Below, piece after piece: positions 25,998-34,655 of a DNA stretch of 64,000 bases. Below the pieces are notes generated by a model. That model did not search any database and was not told the origin of the DNA. It worked only from the letters and a program-made list of their open reading frames with translations. Numbering within the stretch: position 1 is the stretch's first letter; every line of letters starts with the position of its first letter. This DNA is from an uncultured Clostridia bacterium. Lineage in GTDB: Bacteria > Bacillota > Clostridia > Christensenellales > CAG-917. A program made the position numbers and the translations under genes. The stretch covers positions 1 through 64,000 of the forward strand of contig CANPWB010000001.1 in assembly GCA_947581925.1 (NCBI GenBank), read 5' to 3'.

Positions 25998-27013
25998 AAG
26001 TCGTGACATTCGGCGAAATAATGTTGAGGCTCGCCCCCGAGGGCTACCTCAGGTTTTTGCAGGAGCCGCGCTTCGAGGCTACGTTCGGAGGCGGAGAGGC
26101 AAATGTAGCTGTCTCCCTCGCGAACTTCGGCGACGAGGCGGAGTTTGTGACAAAGCTCCCTCAAAACGACATAGCGGACGCGGCGATAAGGCAGCTCAGA
26201 GGCTTCGGCGTGGGCGTAGACCATATAGCGCGCGGCGGAGACAGAATGGGGATATACTTCTGTGAAAAGGGCGCGTCCATGAGACCGAGCAAGGTCATAT
26301 ACGACAGGGCGGGCTCGTCCATATCGGAGGCTGAGACGGGCGACTTCGATTGGGAGCGCATATTCGAGGGCGCGGACATGTTCCACTTCACGGGCATAAC
26401 GCCCGCGCTCGGGAGCAATGTCGCGGGGCTTACTTTGCAGGCGGTCAAGGCGGCAAAGGCGGCGGGAGTCAAGGTCAGTTGCGACCTAAACTACCGAAAA
26501 AAACTTTGGGACAGGCAGACCGCTCGAAAGACTATGACGGAGCTTATGCCGTATGTGGACATCCTCATCGCAAACGAAGAGGACGCATACGACGTTTTCG
26601 GCATAAGCGCGGGCGAGAGCGACGTCGAGGGCGGCAAGCTGGATACTGCGGGCTATGAGAGCGTGGCGAGACAGCTTGCGGACAAATTCGGGCTGGAGGC
26701 GGTCGCGATAACGCTTAGGCAGAGCATAAGCGCAAACGACAACATCTGGGGCGCGATGATATATACGGGCGGACAGGCGTACTTTTCAAAGAGCTATCCC
26801 GTGCGCATTGTGGACAGAGTTGGCGGCGGAGACAGCTTCGGCGCGGGACTGTTGCATGCGCTCGGACATGGCAGGACATATGCGGACGCGCTTGAATTCG
26901 CAGTCGCGGCAAGCGCGCTCAAACACACCGTCGAGGGCGACTTCAACAGAGTGAGCGAGGCGGAAGTCGAGGCGCTTAAAAATGGCAACTCGAGCGGCAG
27001 AGTGCAAAGATAG
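25994..27013 (+). CDS. kdgK: 2-keto-3-deoxygluconate kinase
   Basis: A 339-residue PfkB-family sugar kinase that phosphorylates KDG to KDPG. It begins MKVVTFGEIMLRLAPEGY and has the PfkB signatures FGGGEANVAVSLANFG and DRVGGGDSFGAGLLHAL (catalytic Asp in GGGDSFGAG). The ATG at 25994 overlaps the kdgA stop. With kdgA it completes the route from glucuronate to central metabolites. Confidence 0.95.
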   Translation: MKVVTFGEIMLRLAPEGYLRFLQEPRFEATFGGGEANVAVSLANFGDEAEFVTKLPQNDIADAAIRQLRGFGVGVDHIARGGDRMGIYFCEKGASMRPSKVIYDRAGSSISEAETGDFDWERIFEGADMFHFTGITPALGSNVAGLTLQAVKAAKAAGVKVSCDLNYRKKLWDRQTARKTMTELMPYVDILIANEEDAYDVFGISAGESDVEGGKLDTAGYESVARQLADKFGLEAVAITLRQSISANDNIWGAMIYTGGQAYFSKSYPVRIVDRVGGGDSFGAGLLHALGHGRTYADALEFAVAASALKHTVEGDFNRVSEAEVEALKNGNSSGRVQR

Positions 27014-27045
27014 TGCGCATTTTGCGTACATGGGGGGGGGATAAA

Positions 27046-28161
27046 ATGTTGAATTTTGCTGTCATAGGCGTTGGTAGAATGGGGTCGAGACACGCGCGCA
27101 ACATCGCTCGCGGGCGTCTCTTCGGCGTAAGGCTCGCTGCCGTTTGCGACATCGACGCAGTGGCGCTTGCAAGGACAAAAAAGTATGCGCCGAAAGCAAA
27201 GCGCTATATGGATCTCGACATAATGCTGAAATGCGAACATCTTGACGGAGTCATCATCGCGACTCCGCATTACGCGCACGCCGAGATCGCAAAAAAGTGC
27301 ATAGCTTATGGCGTGAATACCCTCATAGAAAAACCCGCGTCGCCCACGGTCGAGATGGTGCAGGACATCGCGACATGCGCAAAGGGCAGCGGCGTCAAGG
27401 TGGGCGTGAGCTACAATCAGCGCAGCAACCGTATGTACAAGAGGGCGAAAAAGCTACTTGAGAGCGGCAAACTCGGCGAGATACAGCGCGTGGATTTCAT
27501 CATCACGAATTGGTACCGCTCGCAGGCGTACTACGATCAAGGCGGTTGGAGAGCGAGCTATGTCGGCGAGGGCGGCGGATGCCTCATGAATCAGTGCATA
27601 CATCAACTCGACATATTGCAGTGGCTGGTCGGCATGCCCAAGAGCGTTTATGCCGCCACGCGCACTGTGGACAGGCGCATCACCGTGGAAAACGATGTGA
27701 CCGCAACAATGAGGTTCGAGGGATTTGACGGAGCGTTTGCGGCGTCCACGCATGAGCTTTCGGGCATAAACAGGCTCGAGATAGCTTGCGACAAGGGGCG
27801 TCTTGTGATAGGCCCGCTGAGCATGAAAGTGATACGGCATAAGAGCCAAAAAGAAGTCAACGCCACCACAAAGCACGGCTATGGGTTTGCGACGTCGTGG
27901 AGCTACCGCGTGGGTTACGGCTTTTTCAGACTGCTTTCGGACATATTCTTCGGGCAGCAGCTGCGCTCGCTTAAAGCGTTCAGAAACGCGATAAACGGCA
28001 AGGGGGACATGCTTGCGGACATATCCGAGGGAGAGAGAGCTATGCAAATAATTAACGGCATATATCTTTCCGCGGACAGCGGCGAGGAAGTGGCTCTCCC
28101 CATAGACAACGAAAAATACGCCGAATACCTCGAGAGGAAAAAGGCGGAAGAAAAGAAATAA
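27046..28161 (+). CDS. Gfo/Idh/MocA-family oxidoreductase (first of two)
   Basis: A 371-residue NAD(P)-dependent sugar oxidoreductase: Rossmann start FAVIGVGRMGSRHARN, the family EKP motif in TLIEKPASPT, and the active-site segment GGGCLMNQCIHQLDILQW. It has the FIITNWYRSQAYYDQGGWR signature shared with its paralogue at 29101. Such pairs commonly oxidise sugar hydroxyls, for example at C3. The start is the ATG at 27046; its ribosome site is a run of nine G (27032-27040), which is unusual. Substrate unknown; the operon suggests a glucuronide. Confidence 0.88.
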   Translation: MLNFAVIGVGRMGSRHARNIARGRLFGVRLAAVCDIDAVALARTKKYAPKAKRYMDLDIMLKCEHLDGVIIATPHYAHAEIAKKCIAYGVNTLIEKPASPTVEMVQDIATCAKGSGVKVGVSYNQRSNRMYKRAKKLLESGKLGEIQRVDFIITNWYRSQAYYDQGGWRASYVGEGGGCLMNQCIHQLDILQWLVGMPKSVYAATRTVDRRITVENDVTATMRFEGFDGAFAASTHELSGINRLEIACDKGRLVIGPLSMKVIRHKSQKEVNATTKHGYGFATSWSYRVGYGFFRLLSDIFFGQQLRSLKAFRNAINGKGDMLADISEGERAMQIINGIYLSADSGEEVALPIDNEKYAEYLERKKAEEKK

Positions 28162-28180
28162 ATTTTTGGAGGAGATATTT

Positions 28181-29104
28181 ATGGGCGTCACGATTTCGGG
28201 CTTTTACGATGAGGCTTCGGGCAAACTTGACGAGCAGATAGCGCTTATCAAGGAGCTTGGCGAGGGCTATCTTTGCCCCAGAAATATAGACGGCAAAAAC
28301 ATCGCGGACTTCACGCTTGACGAGTTCAAGGCGGAGGTCTATCCGCGGCTCAAGGCGGCGGGAGTGCGCTTTTCGTCGATAGGCTCGCCGATAGGAAAGA
28401 TCGACATCGACGACGAAGAGGCGTATGAAAAACAGAAAGGGCAGCTCAAGGAGCTCGTCGGCATCGCGTCGCTTATGGGATGCAAGTATATAAGGATATT
28501 CTCCTTCTACTATGGCAAGCAGGACCCCGACGCATGCGTGGACAAGGCTATAGAGAAACTGAGAGGCTTTTTGAAGATCGCCGAGGGCAGCGGAGTCTCG
28601 CTCATGCACGAAAACGAAAAGAAGATAGTCGGCGACGTCCCTTCGCGCGTCATAAAATTGCACGACGCGCTCAAGGACGAGGGACTCAAACTCTGCTTTG
28701 ACGCGAGCAACTACATCCAGTGCGACGTGGACCCAAAGCAGGCGTTTGACAGTCTCGTGGACAGGGTGAGCTATTACCACATCAAGGATTGCAGCGAGTA
28801 CGGCGTCGAAGTCCCCGTCGGCGTGGGCAAGGGGTGCTATACCTACATCATCGGCGAGCTTGTAAAGCGGGGCTACGACGGTTTTATGACGCTCGAACCG
28901 CACACATTCAAATACTCCATGATGAAATTGCCCGTCTATCTCTTCCCGTTTGCGCCGCTTTTCATGAACAAATATTTTAAGGCGTTCAGACTCATAGACA
29001 AGGCTATGGGCGTTAAGGCGCTCAAGGGAGCGTCCAGAAAACAGGTCTTTGTTTGGCAATATCAAAATTTGAAACAGCTTTTAAGCGAAGGAGGAGCAAA
29101 ATGA
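28181..29104 (+). CDS. Sugar phosphate isomerase/epimerase-like TIM-barrel protein
   Basis: A 307-residue member of the AP-endonuclease-2/xylose-isomerase-like TIM-barrel superfamily. Metal-ligand candidates lie in SLMHENEKKIVG (Glu/His), LCFDASNYIQC (Asp), YYHIKDC (His/Asp), and FMTLEPH (Glu). It has an extra C-terminal tail of about 60 residues (MMKLPVYLFPFAPLFMNK onward). It sits between the two Gfo/Idh/MocA genes and overlaps the second by 4 bases, so it probably acts on their product as an epimerase, isomerase or lyase. Ribosome site GGAGGAG. Confidence 0.85.
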   Translation: MGVTISGFYDEASGKLDEQIALIKELGEGYLCPRNIDGKNIADFTLDEFKAEVYPRLKAAGVRFSSIGSPIGKIDIDDEEAYEKQKGQLKELVGIASLMGCKYIRIFSFYYGKQDPDACVDKAIEKLRGFLKIAEGSGVSLMHENEKKIVGDVPSRVIKLHDALKDEGLKLCFDASNYIQCDVDPKQAFDSLVDRVSYYHIKDCSEYGVEVPVGVGKGCYTYIIGELVKRGYDGFMTLEPHTFKYSMMKLPVYLFPFAPLFMNKYFKAFRLIDKAMGVKALKGASRKQVFVWQYQNLKQLLSEGGAK

Positions 29105-30258
29105 ACGGAAAGGTCGTAAGATACGGCATCGTCGGCGTCGGAAAGCAGGGTACCTTCTATACGAAGATATTCACAAAGCTCAAGGGGCTCGTGAAAGGCG
29201 CCAAGCTCACCGCGGTCTGCGATATCGCAGAGGACAGGCGGCAGTATGCGGAGCAAAACCTCAAGGGCGTCAAAGTCTTTTCGGACTATAAAGAGATGTT
29301 CGCGTCCGGACTTATCGACGTCGTCATGGTTGAGACGCCTCACTATTTCCACCCCCAGATAGCAATTGACGCTATGAAGGCGGGGCTAAACGTGCTGTGC
29401 GACAAGCCCGCGGGCGTCTATTTGAAACAGGTCCGCGAGATGATGGCGGAGGCGGACAAACATCCCGATCTGCTTTTCGGAATGATGTTCAATCAGCGCA
29501 CAAATCCGCTCTACATCAAGGCGAAGCAAATCATCGATAGCGGACAGCTCGGCAAGCTCACGCGCATAGTGTGGATAATCACAAATTGGTATCGTCCGCG
29601 CGCATACTACGCTCAAGGCGGCTGGAGAGGCACCTGGTGGGGCGAAGGTGGCGGCGTCTTGCTCAATCAATGCCCGCACCAACTCGATCTGTTCACATGG
29701 CTTGCGGGTCTCCCCGTGTCCGTGACCGCTACGACGTCCACCGTGGGCAGGGATATAAGCGTAGAAAACGACGTCACGGCGTATTGCAAATTTGCAAACG
29801 GCGCTACGGGCGTGTTTATCACCTCTACGCACGACGCTCCCGGCACCAACCGCCTCGAGATAACGGGCGAGGGCGGCAAGATAGTCATAGAGCACGGCAA
29901 GCTCACCTTCACGAAGAATGCGGAGCTTGAACCCGTATTCTCCGAGCATAACGAGGTGTTCATGGGCAAGCCTAAGACTAAGAAGAGCACATATAGGGGC
30001 ATAGGGCACTATCTCAGACTCAAAAAATATCCGCCTCAGCACATCGGCATAATCAAGAATTACACGGACTACCTGCTTGGCAAGACGGACAAATTCATCG
30101 CTCCCGGAAAGGAAGGCATCACGGGACTCACATTCTCAAACGCTATACACCTTGCGGGTTGGACGGGACAGGAAGTGCATATTCCGCTTGACGACGACTT
30201 CTACCTCGAGCAACTCCAAAAGCGCATAGAGGAAGAAAAAGCAAACGGGAAAAAGTAA
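29101..30258 (+). CDS. Gfo/Idh/MocA-family oxidoreductase (second of two)
   Basis: A 385-residue paralogue of the protein at 27046: VRYGIVGVGKQGTFYTKIF at the N-terminus, CDKPAGVYLKQV in place of EKP, IITNWYRPRAYYAQGGWRG, and GGGVLLNQCPHQLDLFTW with the conserved catalytic His. The ATG overlaps the stop of the isomerase gene and follows AAGGAGGAG. Two related oxidoreductases in one operon suggest an oxidation and a later reduction of the same sugar carbon. Confidence 0.88.
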   Translation: MNGKVVRYGIVGVGKQGTFYTKIFTKLKGLVKGAKLTAVCDIAEDRRQYAEQNLKGVKVFSDYKEMFASGLIDVVMVETPHYFHPQIAIDAMKAGLNVLCDKPAGVYLKQVREMMAEADKHPDLLFGMMFNQRTNPLYIKAKQIIDSGQLGKLTRIVWIITNWYRPRAYYAQGGWRGTWWGEGGGVLLNQCPHQLDLFTWLAGLPVSVTATTSTVGRDISVENDVTAYCKFANGATGVFITSTHDAPGTNRLEITGEGGKIVIEHGKLTFTKNAELEPVFSEHNEVFMGKPKTKKSTYRGIGHYLRLKKYPPQHIGIIKNYTDYLLGKTDKFIAPGKEGITGLTFSNAIHLAGWTGQEVHIPLDDDFYLEQLQKRIEEEKANGKK

Positions 30259-30374
30259 GATCACATAGACGTAGTGAGTTTTTAAAAAAAATAACATCGT
30301 AACGAGAAAATACAAAGGTACAAAGGCGAAATAAGATAGATAAATAAAAAATAAACCCTTAAGGGAGGTAAATT

Positions 30375-31982
30375 ATGAGCAACGAAAATTCAGCCGCCGG
30401 GACGAGCTACATAGCAAGAACAAGCGGCCTACAGACAAAGGACTACATAGGCTATGCGCTCGGCGACACCGCATGCTGCCTCGTGTTCGGTCTTGTGACT
30501 TCGCTTTTGCAGAAGTTCTACACGGACATCTTCGGACTCACGCCGTTGTTCATCATGCTGATGTTCATAGGCGCGCGCGTATGGGACGCGATCAACGACC
30601 CGATCATGGGCAGAATATGCGACAGCATCAAGCCCAACAAGTGGGGCAGATATCGCCCTTGGTTTTTGTACGCGTCTTTCCCGCTTGTTCTCTCGTCCAT
30701 ATTGATGTTCGTCAAGTGGCCGGGGATAGGCGAGGGCAGCGTAGGCATGTGCGTTTATGCTACGATCACTTATGTTATGTTCGGTATGAGCTACACAATG
30801 TTGCAAATACCTTACGGTTCGCTCGCGTCCGTAGTCACAACAGATGAGAAGGAGAGGACAAAGCTCAGCGTGTTCCGCTCCATCGGCGCAGGCCTAGGCA
30901 GCGTACCCGTCATTTTGATAGCTTCATTTGCGTATAAGAAAAGAACAGATGCGGACGGCAATGTTCTCATGGGCGCAAATAAGCTGCCAATACAGGACAT
31001 GCAATATCTGCCCGTCATCATCGGTGTAGTTGCGCTGTCACTCATCTGCTTTGTCATGTTGATGCTTGCGTTCAAATTCAACAAAGAGAGAGTTGTCGCG
31101 ACGGACGTCGGCGGCAAACGTCCCAAGGGCGAGGCGTGGGGCATAATCAAAAACCTCTTCAAAAACAGGGCGTTCCTTGCGGTCAGCGTGGCGGGCATGC
31201 TGTTGCTTGCAGGACAGATGTTTACCCAAAGTTTCTATCTGTATCTGTTTGACGACTATTTTGGAGCGAACTGGATGAATACAGTGTCCACTGTCTGCAC
31301 ATACGCGCCTATGGCGATACTCATGTTCCTCACGCCCAAGATGGTGCGCAAGTTCGGCAAGAAGGAGATTTGCGGCGTAGGCATGATCCTCGCGGCGGTT
31401 GCGAACCTCGCTATGTTTGCTATGCGTGGTATTAAGCCGGGCGTCTTGATGTATCTCTTCCTCGTATTTTGCTTCATCAGCGGATGCGGCATGACTTTCT
31501 TCGTGTTGCAAGTGTGGTCAATGGCTACGGACGCCATAGACGACATAGAGGTCAAGACGGGCAGAAGGGACGACGGCACGGCATACTCATTCTTCATGTT
31601 CTTCCGTAAGCTCGGACAGGTCATTGCGGCGGTTGCGGTCAACGGCGCTTTGCTCGGCATGCATTACAATACAGATAAGGGCGCTGTGCAAACAATGGAA
31701 AACCTGCACATTATGTACGACATGGCGACGATAATCCCCGCGGTGCTGTTTGGCATTATGGCGATAGTGCTGCTCGTATGGTATCCGCTATCTCGCAAGA
31801 AGGTCGCGGAGCTGCAAGTGCTCAAGGAGCAGAGGCTTAAAGAGGCATATGAGAGCAACGCTATCAACCTCACAAACGATACTGCGCCCGCAGAGACTGT
31901 AGAGGCTCCCGCCGAGGCGGAAACAGTCGAGACTTTCGAGACTGAAGAGAAGTCCGACGGAGTTGACGGCGACGTCGAATGA
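30375..31982 (+). CDS. GPH-family glycoside/hexuronide:cation symporter
   Basis: A 535-residue MFS-type permease with about 12 transmembrane segments. The segments DYIGYALGDTACCLVF, FIGARVWDAINDPIMGRICD and RYRPWFLYASFPL are diagnostic of the glycoside-pentoside-hexuronide (MelB/GusB/UidB) family, which imports uronides with Na+ or H+. The C-terminal 50 residues are an acidic Ala/Glu/Thr-rich tail (PAETVEAPAEAETVETFETE), unusual for the family. GGGAGG precedes the ATG. Its position predicts import of glucuronides for the preceding enzymes. Confidence 0.93.
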   Translation: MSNENSAAGTSYIARTSGLQTKDYIGYALGDTACCLVFGLVTSLLQKFYTDIFGLTPLFIMLMFIGARVWDAINDPIMGRICDSIKPNKWGRYRPWFLYASFPLVLSSILMFVKWPGIGEGSVGMCVYATITYVMFGMSYTMLQIPYGSLASVVTTDEKERTKLSVFRSIGAGLGSVPVILIASFAYKKRTDADGNVLMGANKLPIQDMQYLPVIIGVVALSLICFVMLMLAFKFNKERVVATDVGGKRPKGEAWGIIKNLFKNRAFLAVSVAGMLLLAGQMFTQSFYLYLFDDYFGANWMNTVSTVCTYAPMAILMFLTPKMVRKFGKKEICGVGMILAAVANLAMFAMRGIKPGVLMYLFLVFCFISGCGMTFFVLQVWSMATDAIDDIEVKTGRRDDGTAYSFFMFFRKLGQVIAAVAVNGALLGMHYNTDKGAVQTMENLHIMYDMATIIPAVLFGIMAIVLLVWYPLSRKKVAELQVLKEQRLKEAYESNAINLTNDTAPAETVEAPAEAETVETFETEEKSDGVDGDVE

Positions 31983-31989
31983 CGCTATC

Positions 31990-32031
31990 TACGGCTGTCC
32001 GAGGCAATAGTTTCGGACAGCCGTATTTTCA
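31990..32031 (+). terminator. Terminator after the GPH symporter gene
   Basis: A perfect 13-base stem (31990-32002 with 32013-32025), 10-base loop, then TTTTC. It marks the end of the main uronate operon; the two genes after it form another unit or receive read-through. Confidence 0.85.
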
Positions 32032-32091
32032 AATTTAAAGCGAAAAAATTAAACTATTTCCAATCGATAAGGTATTAGATTCGGAGGGCAT

Positions 32092-32856
32092 ATGAAATAC
32101 GGAGTGCAAATGTTTTCTCTTCGCGGCATGTTGAAGGACGAGGAGGGATACGACAAGACTTTCGCCGCCGTCAAGGATATGGGCGCGGAGGTCGTGCAGC
32201 TGTCCGCAACGGGCGGAGGGAGCATATCTCCCGAATGCGTAAAGCAGGTCAGCGAGAAGTACGACTTGCCCGTGTGCGTCACGCACGACCCTTGGGACAG
32301 GCTTACGACCGACCTCGCCGCGCTCGTCGCGGAGCACAAAATTTTCGGATGCAACAACTTGGGACTCGGCATGATGCCAAAGAGTTTCCGCACGGGAAAT
32401 ATGGCAGACGTCGTGAGTTTTGCCTCGAAAATGAACGAGATCGCCCTCAAACTCAAGGACGAGGGAATGACTCTTTCCTATCACAATCACTGGTTTGAAT
32501 TTGACGAGATAGACGGCAAAAAGATATATGACGTACTCATCGAGGAAGCGCCAGACATCCTCTTCATACCCGACACATATTGGATGCGGTTCAAGGGACA
32601 GGACATAGAGGGCTACCTCAAAAAACTTGCGGGTAGGATAGACACCTTGCACCTCAAGGATTACAAAAAGACGTGCGGGCTGCCGCTGTTCAGAGCGATA
32701 GGCAAGGGCGATCTTGACTTCGAGCATATACTTTATGCGGCGAAGGACGCGGGCGTGAAAAATTGCGTAGTGGAGCTAGACGTGTCGCCCAATCCTATGA
32801 AGAGCATGCGTTTTTCCATGCAAAAGGTGCTCGAGCTTAAGAGCAAAGTAAAATAA
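32092..32856 (+). CDS. Sugar phosphate isomerase/epimerase (TIM barrel)
   Basis: A 254-residue compact AP-endonuclease-2-type TIM-barrel protein. Metal-site motifs: LSYHNHWFEFD (HNH-type), FIPDTYWMRFKG, LHLKDYK, and CVVELDVSP. The family converts ketoses or epimerises sugars, and includes 3-keto-sugar-processing enzymes. It is more typical than the larger relative at 28181, with which it shares only the fold. GGAGGG ribosome site. AATCGATAA (32062-32070) lies 22 bases upstream of the start, as near rex. Substrate unknown. Confidence 0.86.
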   Translation: MKYGVQMFSLRGMLKDEEGYDKTFAAVKDMGAEVVQLSATGGGSISPECVKQVSEKYDLPVCVTHDPWDRLTTDLAALVAEHKIFGCNNLGLGMMPKSFRTGNMADVVSFASKMNEIALKLKDEGMTLSYHNHWFEFDEIDGKKIYDVLIEEAPDILFIPDTYWMRFKGQDIEGYLKKLAGRIDTLHLKDYKKTCGLPLFRAIGKGDLDFEHILYAAKDAGVKNCVVELDVSPNPMKSMRFSMQKVLELKSKVK

Positions 32857-32887
32857 AACGTCCGCTTTTTGATTAGCTGACGGTCGA

Positions 32888-34114
32888 ATGAATATGGAAG
32901 AGAAAATTTTCAAGGCGGGTCCCTTCCTCGGAAGAGAGGAGGGCGGTATCGCCGTATTCAAAGGCATAAGATACGCCTCGGCGAAACGTTTTGAGCCCGC
33001 CGAGCTTTGCGAGCTGCCGAGTACGGAGACAGATGCAAGCCGTTTCGGCGCGTGCTGTCCTCAAAAGCGCGCCTACGTTGACGAGGGCAGTTTGCAAAAC
33101 AAGCAGTTTTATTACAACGAATTTCGCAAGGGCGTGAAGTTCTCCTACGACGAGGACTGCCTCTTTCTCAACGTCTACGCGCCGAAAGAGGGGAAGAATA
33201 TGCCCGTCATCGTCTTTGTGCACGGCGGCAGTTTTGTCTCGGGCAGCGCGGACGAGAAACAGTTTTATGGCGCCGCGTATGCGAAAAAGGGCGTGATATT
33301 TGTGACGATAAACTACCGGCTCGGCGTTTTCGGCAACTTCGCGGCGGAGGGCAGGGCGCAAAATCTTTGCATCAGCGACGTGCTTGCCGCGCTCAGCTGG
33401 GTGCGCAAAAATATTGGCATATTCGGCGGCTACGGCGACAATATCACGCTTATGGGACAGAGCGCGGGCGCGATGATCGCCCAGACCGTGCTCTCATTCG
33501 ACCTCGCGAAAGGCGTAAAGCGCGGGATAATGCTGAGCGGCGGAGGGGACAGAAAATTGCTTTTGCCCCTAAAAAAGCCGAATTTCCGCTTTTGGCAGGG
33601 CGTTATGCGCAAGGCGGGCGCGGACAGCGTCGAAGAGTTTGCGGCTATGGACGCGAAGCGCGTTTTCGAGGCGTATTCAAGCTCGAGCGGCATAGGCGCG
33701 CTGTTTGCGACAGCCCCCGTCATAGACGGAAAACTCATAGTTAAGGCACGGCATGACCCGCCAAAAGTCGAGTGTATTTTCGGCACAGTGCAAAAAGACC
33801 TGCTCCCGCCCGTGCTAAGGCATATGAAAAGGGCGATGGCAAAGCGTATGGCGAAGGCGGGAGTAAAAGCGTATCTCTACGAATTTTCGCACAGCCTGCC
33901 CGAGGACGGCGGGACCTTCCACAGCGCCGACCTTTGGTATGCCATAGGCTCGCTTAGAGCGAGCGACAGACCCATGAAAAAGCGCGACTTCGATATAGCG
34001 GACGAGATGACCTCTCGCTTTGCCGCCTTTGCAAAAGGGGACAGCCCTAATATTGGAGGCTACGAAGTTTGGAGCCCTTACTTGACCCGCTCCGACGAGC
34101 TCAAAATACGCTGA
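32888..34114 (+). CDS. Type B carboxylesterase family protein
   Basis: A 408-residue alpha/beta-hydrolase of the carboxylesterase type B (para-nitrobenzyl esterase) family. Visible: FKGIRYA, the N-terminal EDCLFLNVYAP, the oxyanion HGGSF, and the nucleophile elbow GQSAGA (Ser). The His region is near the end (HSADLWYAIG). Shorter than the usual 490-520, with the middle reduced. No signal peptide, so it acts inside the cell, maybe removing acyl groups from imported uronides. It is the last gene before the repeat patch. The ribosome site is poor; the ATG at 32894 is an alternative start. Confidence 0.85.
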   Translation: MNMEEKIFKAGPFLGREEGGIAVFKGIRYASAKRFEPAELCELPSTETDASRFGACCPQKRAYVDEGSLQNKQFYYNEFRKGVKFSYDEDCLFLNVYAPKEGKNMPVIVFVHGGSFVSGSADEKQFYGAAYAKKGVIFVTINYRLGVFGNFAAEGRAQNLCISDVLAALSWVRKNIGIFGGYGDNITLMGQSAGAMIAQTVLSFDLAKGVKRGIMLSGGGDRKLLLPLKKPNFRFWQGVMRKAGADSVEEFAAMDAKRVFEAYSSSSGIGALFATAPVIDGKLIVKARHDPPKVECIFGTVQKDLLPPVLRHMKRAMAKRMAKAGVKAYLYEFSHSLPEDGGTFHSADLWYAIGSLRASDRPMKKRDFDIADEMTSRFAAFAKGDSPNIGGYEVWSPYLTRSDELKIR

Positions 34115-34655
34115 AATCGCACACAGGTGCGCAAAATAGGCGTGAAAAGGCTTGCTCCGCGGAGTCGCTGGGACAAGGCAAACGGCGTGTATATGGGCGC
34201 TCGGACAAGGGGATTCCTCGACTTTTTACCCCACAAAAACATTTCATATTTTTGTGTGGACCCCGTACGCTCGGAATGACAACATATATCAACGTGTCAT
34301 GTTGAGCTTGTCGAAACATCCCCATGATAAAGGGCATATCTTGGAACCCGGGGATTCCTCGACGTTGCTCGGAATGACATTATACTCACTGTCATGCTGA
34401 GCCTGTCGAAGCATCCCCAGGTTTTATAGCAAAAACCCTCGGTCAATGCTAACGTCAATATCAAAGCTCTCACGCAGGAGTTAGTACCATACACACGATC
34501 CAAAAAGCGCGAACTAGGCGACCGAAAGTGCCGACGTTCGCGCGTTTTTAGCTTGGGGTGCAGGGGACGAAGTCCCTTGCCGAGGTGCAGGGCTCGCAGC
34601 CCTGCATGGGGCGACGAAGTCCCTTGACGAGTGTTTGGGGCAAGGAGCCCACATA
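34115..34655. repeat. Gene-free mosaic of hairpin repeats (patch A)
   Basis: This 541-base gap between convergent genes has no credible gene. It contains, in order: a unit beginning at 34199 that is about 90 percent the same as 52413-52538; inside it a hairpin repeat with TACCCCAC and GGACCCCGTA ends (34227-34267); two GTCATG(T/C)TGAGC...GAA(A/G)CATCCCC units (34295-34323 and 34391-34420); a nested stem-loop (34502-34549) with arms GCGCGAAC and GTTCGCGC and an outer A/T tract; and a string of short hairpins with GGGACGAAGTCCC and CAGGGCTCGCAGCCCTG cores (34560-34650). The nested stem-loop can terminate transcription in both directions. Patches B (51746-52757) and C (60622-61039) hold the same pieces. 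Confidence 0.75.
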
